Origin: Deltaproteobacteria bacterium
Lineage (GTDB): Bacteria; Desulfobacterota; DSM-4660; Desulfatiglandales; Desulfatiglandaceae
Direction of reading: 5' to 3'
Length of the DNA: 13,735 nt
NCBI GenBank assembly: GCA_019307645.1
Contig: JAFDJF010000129.1
Span: forward strand, 1-13,735
The translations under genes were made by a program, and so were the position numbers. This document shows positions 11,277-13,735 of the stretch, in pieces. How positions within the stretch are numbered: position 1 is the stretch's first letter; each line of letters starts with the position of its first letter. The notes beneath the pieces are model-generated. The model ran no database searches. It had not been told where the DNA came from and saw only the letters and a list, made by a program, of their open reading frames with translations.

Positions 11277-12572
11277 ATGGCAGATCAGACAATAAATGTA
11301 AGTGAGCAAAAGGGTGAATTCAGGGCAAAGGTCAAGGAATTACTACCCGATTCCGGCAACCTGAACATCTGCCTCACTTGTGGGACCTGTGCAGCCGGAT
11401 GTCCGGCCACCGGTTTTGAAGGTATGGACCCTAGAAAGTTTGTCAGGATGGTGGCACTGGGAATGGACGATGAGGCTACAAAGACACCTTGGGTATGGAT
11501 GTGCACTATGTGCCAGCGTTGCGTCTATGCATGCCCCATGAATGTGAATATCCCCCAAATGATATACCTGGCGCGCCAGACATGGCCGCGTGAGGAAAGA
11601 CCTAAAGGTATTCTTGGTTCGTGTGACATGGCACTCAGAAATGACAGTTGTAGCGCAATGGGCGCATCTCCAGAAGATTTCCAGTTTGTTGTAGAAGATT
11701 TGTTAGAAGAGGTAAGAGAAGATCAAGAAGGCTGGGAAGATCTGGATGCCCCTATTGACAAACAGGGTGCAGAATTTTTTCTCAATCAGAATTCTAGAGA
11801 ACCTGTTACTGAACCGGACGAACTCGTCCCACTATGGAAGATTCTGCATTTGGCCGGAGTAGACTGGACTTACGGTAGCAAGGGATGGGGAGGCGAAAAT
11901 TACTGTTTGTTTCTTGCTGACAATGATGGATGGGAACATATCATTCGAACAAGCGTTAACCAAGCACAAGAGCTTGGCTGTAAGGTTTACCTCAACACTG
12001 AATGAGGCCACGTAACTTTTGCAGTCCGGTCTGGAGTGCAGAAATTCGGTATAGAACATAATTTGGAAATTGCGAGCATCTATCAGTATTATGCCAAATG
12101 GATCCGCGAGGGCAAACTAAAGGTTAACTCAGACTGGAATAAGGATCTGAAGGTTAAATTTACAGTTCAAGATCCATGCCAGATTGTTCGCAAGAGCTTT
12201 GGTGATGCCGTTGCTGATGACCTAAGATTTGTGGTAAAATCCGTTGTCGGTGAAGAAAATTTCATTGATATGTATCCAAATAAATCTAACAACTATTGTT
12301 GCGGTGGCGGTGGTGGTTTCCTGCAATCAGGTTACAATGAAGCCCGCCGTCAATATGGCAAGATGAAATTTGATCAGATCATTGCTACTGGGGCTGATTA
12401 CTGTATTGCCGCCTGCCATAACTGTCATGCACAAATACACGATCTTGCAGAACACTACGAGGCAGATTATCAAACCGTCCATCTATGGACGCTTATCTGT
12501 CTTTCTCTTGGGTGTCTGGGTGAAAACGAGCGTGAATATCTTGGGCCTGACCTGGCAGAAGTCGGTCTGTAG
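11277..12572 (+). CDS. HdrC/HdrD-like (Fe-S)-binding CCG-domain protein with in-frame TGA, candidate selenoprotein
   Basis: 431 residues if TGA 12003-12005 is read as residue 243. ATG 11277 is preceded by AGGGAGGA at 6 bases. The N-terminal HdrC-like module has two [4Fe-4S] motifs, CLTCGTCAAGCP (C32, C35, C38, C42) and CTMCQRCVYACP (C76, C79, C82, C86). The C-terminal HdrB/HdrD-like part carries a complete second CCG motif: C301 in QDPCQ, CCGGGGGF (341-348) and ACHNC (C380, C383). The TGA falls in KVYLNTE-x-GHVTFAV, where I expect Cys in relatives (the ECGH of DsrK/HdrD-type CCG domains). The frame continues without any other stop and with all downstream motifs intact. A SECIS-like hairpin follows. 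Family members pass electrons in thiol/disulfide metabolism of sulfate reducers, often with a membrane or flavin partner; none is adjacent here. The alternative is a nonsense mutation splitting the gene (242 residues plus a remnant). Confidence 0.8.
12017..12043 (+). promoter_or_regulatory. SECIS-like hairpin just downstream of the in-frame TGA
   Basis: TTTTGCAGTCC (12017-12027) pairs with GGAGTGCAGAA (12033-12043), with one G-G mismatch and one T-G wobble. It leaves the apical loop GGTCT (12028-12032). The loop begins 22 bases after the TGA. The E. coli fdhF element has loop AGGUCU at about 18 bases. A G at the start of a small loop in this distance range fits the published bacterial SECIS rules as I recall them. 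There is no bulged U as in fdhF. Confidence 0.55.
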
Positions 12573-12599
12573 TTAATCGTAATAAAACATTGTTCCAAT

Positions 12600-12635
12600 A
12601 AAAAATCCCGTCCAGAAATGGACGGGATTTTTTTT
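12600..12635. terminator. Bidirectional Rho-independent terminator
   Basis: TCCCGTCC (12606-12613) and GGACGGGA (12620-12627) form a perfect 8-bp stem with loop AGAAAT. It is extended by A-run/T-run pairing (12600-12605 and 12628-12635). It stands 28 bases after the HdrD-like gene. The A/T symmetry lets it serve the convergent response-regulator gene as well. Confidence 0.9.
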
Positions 12636-12646
12636 GCCCACACAGA

Positions 12647-12703
12647 GCCCGAAAAGGGCAGAGAAAGAAGCGCCGAAGGCGGGCAAGCCGCGAACCCTAA
12701 AGC
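12647..12703. repeat. Two mini-hairpins and a solo repeat tip
   Basis: GCCC-GAAAA-GGGC (12647-12659) and CGCC-GAA-GGCG (12671-12681) are small stable hairpins. CGCGAACCCTAAAGC (12690-12704 region) is identical over 15 bases to the right tip of the 187-bp palindromic element. It lies between the terminator and the 3' end of the response-regulator gene. Confidence 0.5.
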
Positions 12704-12718
12704 TATTTTAATGGCTTG

Positions 12719-13072
12719 TCAGCCAATAGTGTCTTTGACGATGTTCAGCAGCTTTGCTTCATCAAACGGTTTTCTAATCACCGCAACCGCTTTCTTTATT
12801 GCGTGCTTGGGATTTGAAAGTCCGCTGATGACAATCACAGGGATGTCTTTGAGATCTTCGTTTTTTGTCATTTTGCGATAGAATCTCGGACCCCATTCCT
12901 TTGGCATTTCCAGATCAAGTGTTATTAGATCCGGTTTAAATTGTTTAACGATATCCTCCGCCTCTGTTCCATCATAGGCAGCAGCCGTCTCGTAACCATT
13001 ATCGTCAAAAAGTGCTTTAAGATACTTAACAACAATCGGGTCATCATCTATGACTAGAATTTTTTTTGCCAT
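12719..13072 (-). CDS. Single-domain response regulator (CheY-like receiver)
   Basis: 117 residues, one REC domain and no output domain. The acidic pocket is in LVIDDDPIV (D9-D11), the phosphoacceptor is D53 in TLDLEMP, the switch Ser is in VISG (S83), and the conserved Lys is K101 in VIRKPF. An AGGAGG ribosome-binding site stands 6 bases before ATG 13072. It lies downstream of a histidine kinase gene in the same direction, so the pair is likely a two-component relay. With no DNA-binding or enzyme domain, it must act by protein contact or as a phosphorelay intermediate. A palindromic repeat lies between the two genes. Confidence 0.93.
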   Translation of the reverse strand: MAKKILVIDDDPIVVKYLKALFDDNGYETAAAYDGTEAEDIVKQFKPDLITLDLEMPKEWGPRFYRKMTKNEDLKDIPVIVISGLSNPKHAIKKAVAVIRKPFDEAKLLNIVKDTIG

Positions 13073-13089
13073 GTCCGACCTCCTCTGCT

Positions 13090-13137
13090 CTTAGGGTTCG
13101 CGCAAAAATGTGAAGTTATTTTTGCGCGAGCCCTTAG
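13090..13137. repeat. Complete short palindrome of the TTAGGG..TCGCG family
   Basis: CTTAGGGTTCGCGCAAAAAT (13090-13109) and ATTTTTGCGCGAGCCCTTAG (13118-13137) are inverted copies differing at two of 20 positions, with loop GTGAAGTT. The loop bases are also present next to the tips of the 187-bp element. It sits in the 108-base gap between the histidine kinase and response regulator genes. Confidence 0.75.
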
Positions 13138-13180
13138 TTCATACAACATGCCTGACCAGAGATACTATATTTGCATCGAT

Positions 13181-13735
13181 CTAATCCTCTGATTTCTGAC
13201 ATATGTTAGGAATTTTTATGGTGAAGACGGAACCCTTCCGCTTCACTGAATTTACGTTTATCGTCCCGCCATGCTGCTTGATGATGTTGTCTGAGATAAA
13301 AAGACCAAAACCTGTCCCTTTGCCGCCTTTTGATGAAAAGAAAAGTTTGAAAAGGTTTTCAATTGTATCATCATCCATGCCGATCCCGTCATCGCTTATA
13401 TTGATAACCGTATTATTTTTGTCCTGGTTTATGCCAAATGTTATTCGATGCATATCTTTGTCCTCATCTTCCAGGCATGCATCGACTGCATTATCGAGGA
13501 TGTTTATCAGGGCCGAACGGAGAAAATCGGCATCCACTTCAAATTCTTCCGGCGCTTCATCAAAATCACGATTAAACACCATACTACGATCTTTAATCTT
13601 TGGCTCGATGACATCGGCTACTTCGTTGGCAAAGTCCAGGACATTTACCGTTTCTTTTTTTAATTCCCTTTCCTTTGCGTAGAAAAGTATGTCAAAAACC
13701 GTTTTTCGTATGCGACCGGATATATGTTTTACAAC
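13181..13735 (-). CDS. Histidine kinase, C-terminal part (5' end outside window)
   Basis: The frame is open from TAG 13183-13181 to the right edge, 184 residues. The catalytic HATPase_c domain is clear: N box SALINILDNAVDACLED, G1 box DDGIGMDDDTIENLF, F box KLFFSSK, G2 box GKGTGFGLF, and a final IIKQHGGTINVNS. Before it (from the window edge) comes GRIRKTVFDILFYAKERELKKE, resembling the segment after the phosphoaccepting helix in kinases of this group. The His itself and any sensor domain are out of view. Transcription runs into the response regulator 108 bases downstream, across a palindromic repeat. Confidence 0.92.
   Translation of the reverse strand, partial: VVKHISGRIRKTVFDILFYAKERELKKETVNVLDFANEVADVIEPKIKDRSMVFNRDFDEAPEEFEVDADFLRSALINILDNAVDACLEDEDKDMHRITFGINQDKNNTVINISDDGIGMDDDTIENLFKLFFSSKGGKGTGFGLFISDNIIKQHGGTINVNSVKRKGSVFTIKIPNICQKSED

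Noticed and set aside
12036..12572. Separate gene of 178 residues starting at the GTG/ATG-like codon 12036
   Set aside because: The start lies inside the SECIS-like hairpin with no ribosome-binding site, and the upstream codons continue the same protein family. It is the C-terminal half of the TGA-containing gene.

Overview
The window reads like a stretch of chromosome from a sulfate-reducing, anaerobic Desulfobacterota (Deltaproteobacteria) genome. This is inference. It rests on a heterodisulfide-reductase-like CCG-domain iron-sulfur protein, on the ileS-lspA-lgt gene order, on the style of the kinase/regulator pair, and on repeat-rich intergenic DNA. No rRNA, tRNA or CRISPR array was found.

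Layout. (1) 1-1931 is an accessory island. It holds the tail of a membrane protein with a strong terminator, then a REP-associated tyrosine (HUH/Y1) transposase bracketed by REP-like repeats. The right end of that element sits in the 3' part of a ParE/RelE-type toxin gene, which also carries a nonsense codon; its antitoxin partner is intact. (2) 1932-2426 is gene-free and contains a 187-bp element that is one long palindrome (MITE-like). (3) 2427-3197 is a TrmH/SpoU RNA methyltransferase, convergent with a minus-strand housekeeping cluster ileS-lspA-lgt (7307-3263). The ileS reading frame is broken by an apparent out-of-frame deletion of roughly 125 bp. (4) 7440-8113 is a two-gene minus-strand operon: a small membrane protein and an unknown cytosolic protein with an ATGA overlap. 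(5) On the plus strand follow thiE (8596-9225) and mgtE (9679-11046), each preceded by repeat-rich gene-free DNA. (6) 11277-12572 is an HdrC/HdrD-like iron-sulfur protein read through an in-frame TGA that falls where relatives have a cysteine. A hairpin with a GGTCT loop follows at SECIS distance, so this is a candidate selenoprotein. A perfect bidirectional terminator follows. (7) The right end is a minus-strand two-component pair: a histidine kinase (cut by the window edge) and a single-domain response regulator, separated by a short palindrome.

Three themes link the window. First, palindromic repeats built on TTAGGG(C/T)TCGCG(T/C)AAAAATA occur at five places: one full 187-bp element, two short palindromes, one half-decayed copy and one solo tip. 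They sit in intergenic DNA, at a stop codon and inside an operon. Second, LspA and Lgt form a lipoprotein-maturation module behind ileS. Third, three genes have interrupted frames for different reasons: parE (stop plus truncation), ileS (deletion) and the HdrD-like gene (a TGA best explained as selenocysteine).
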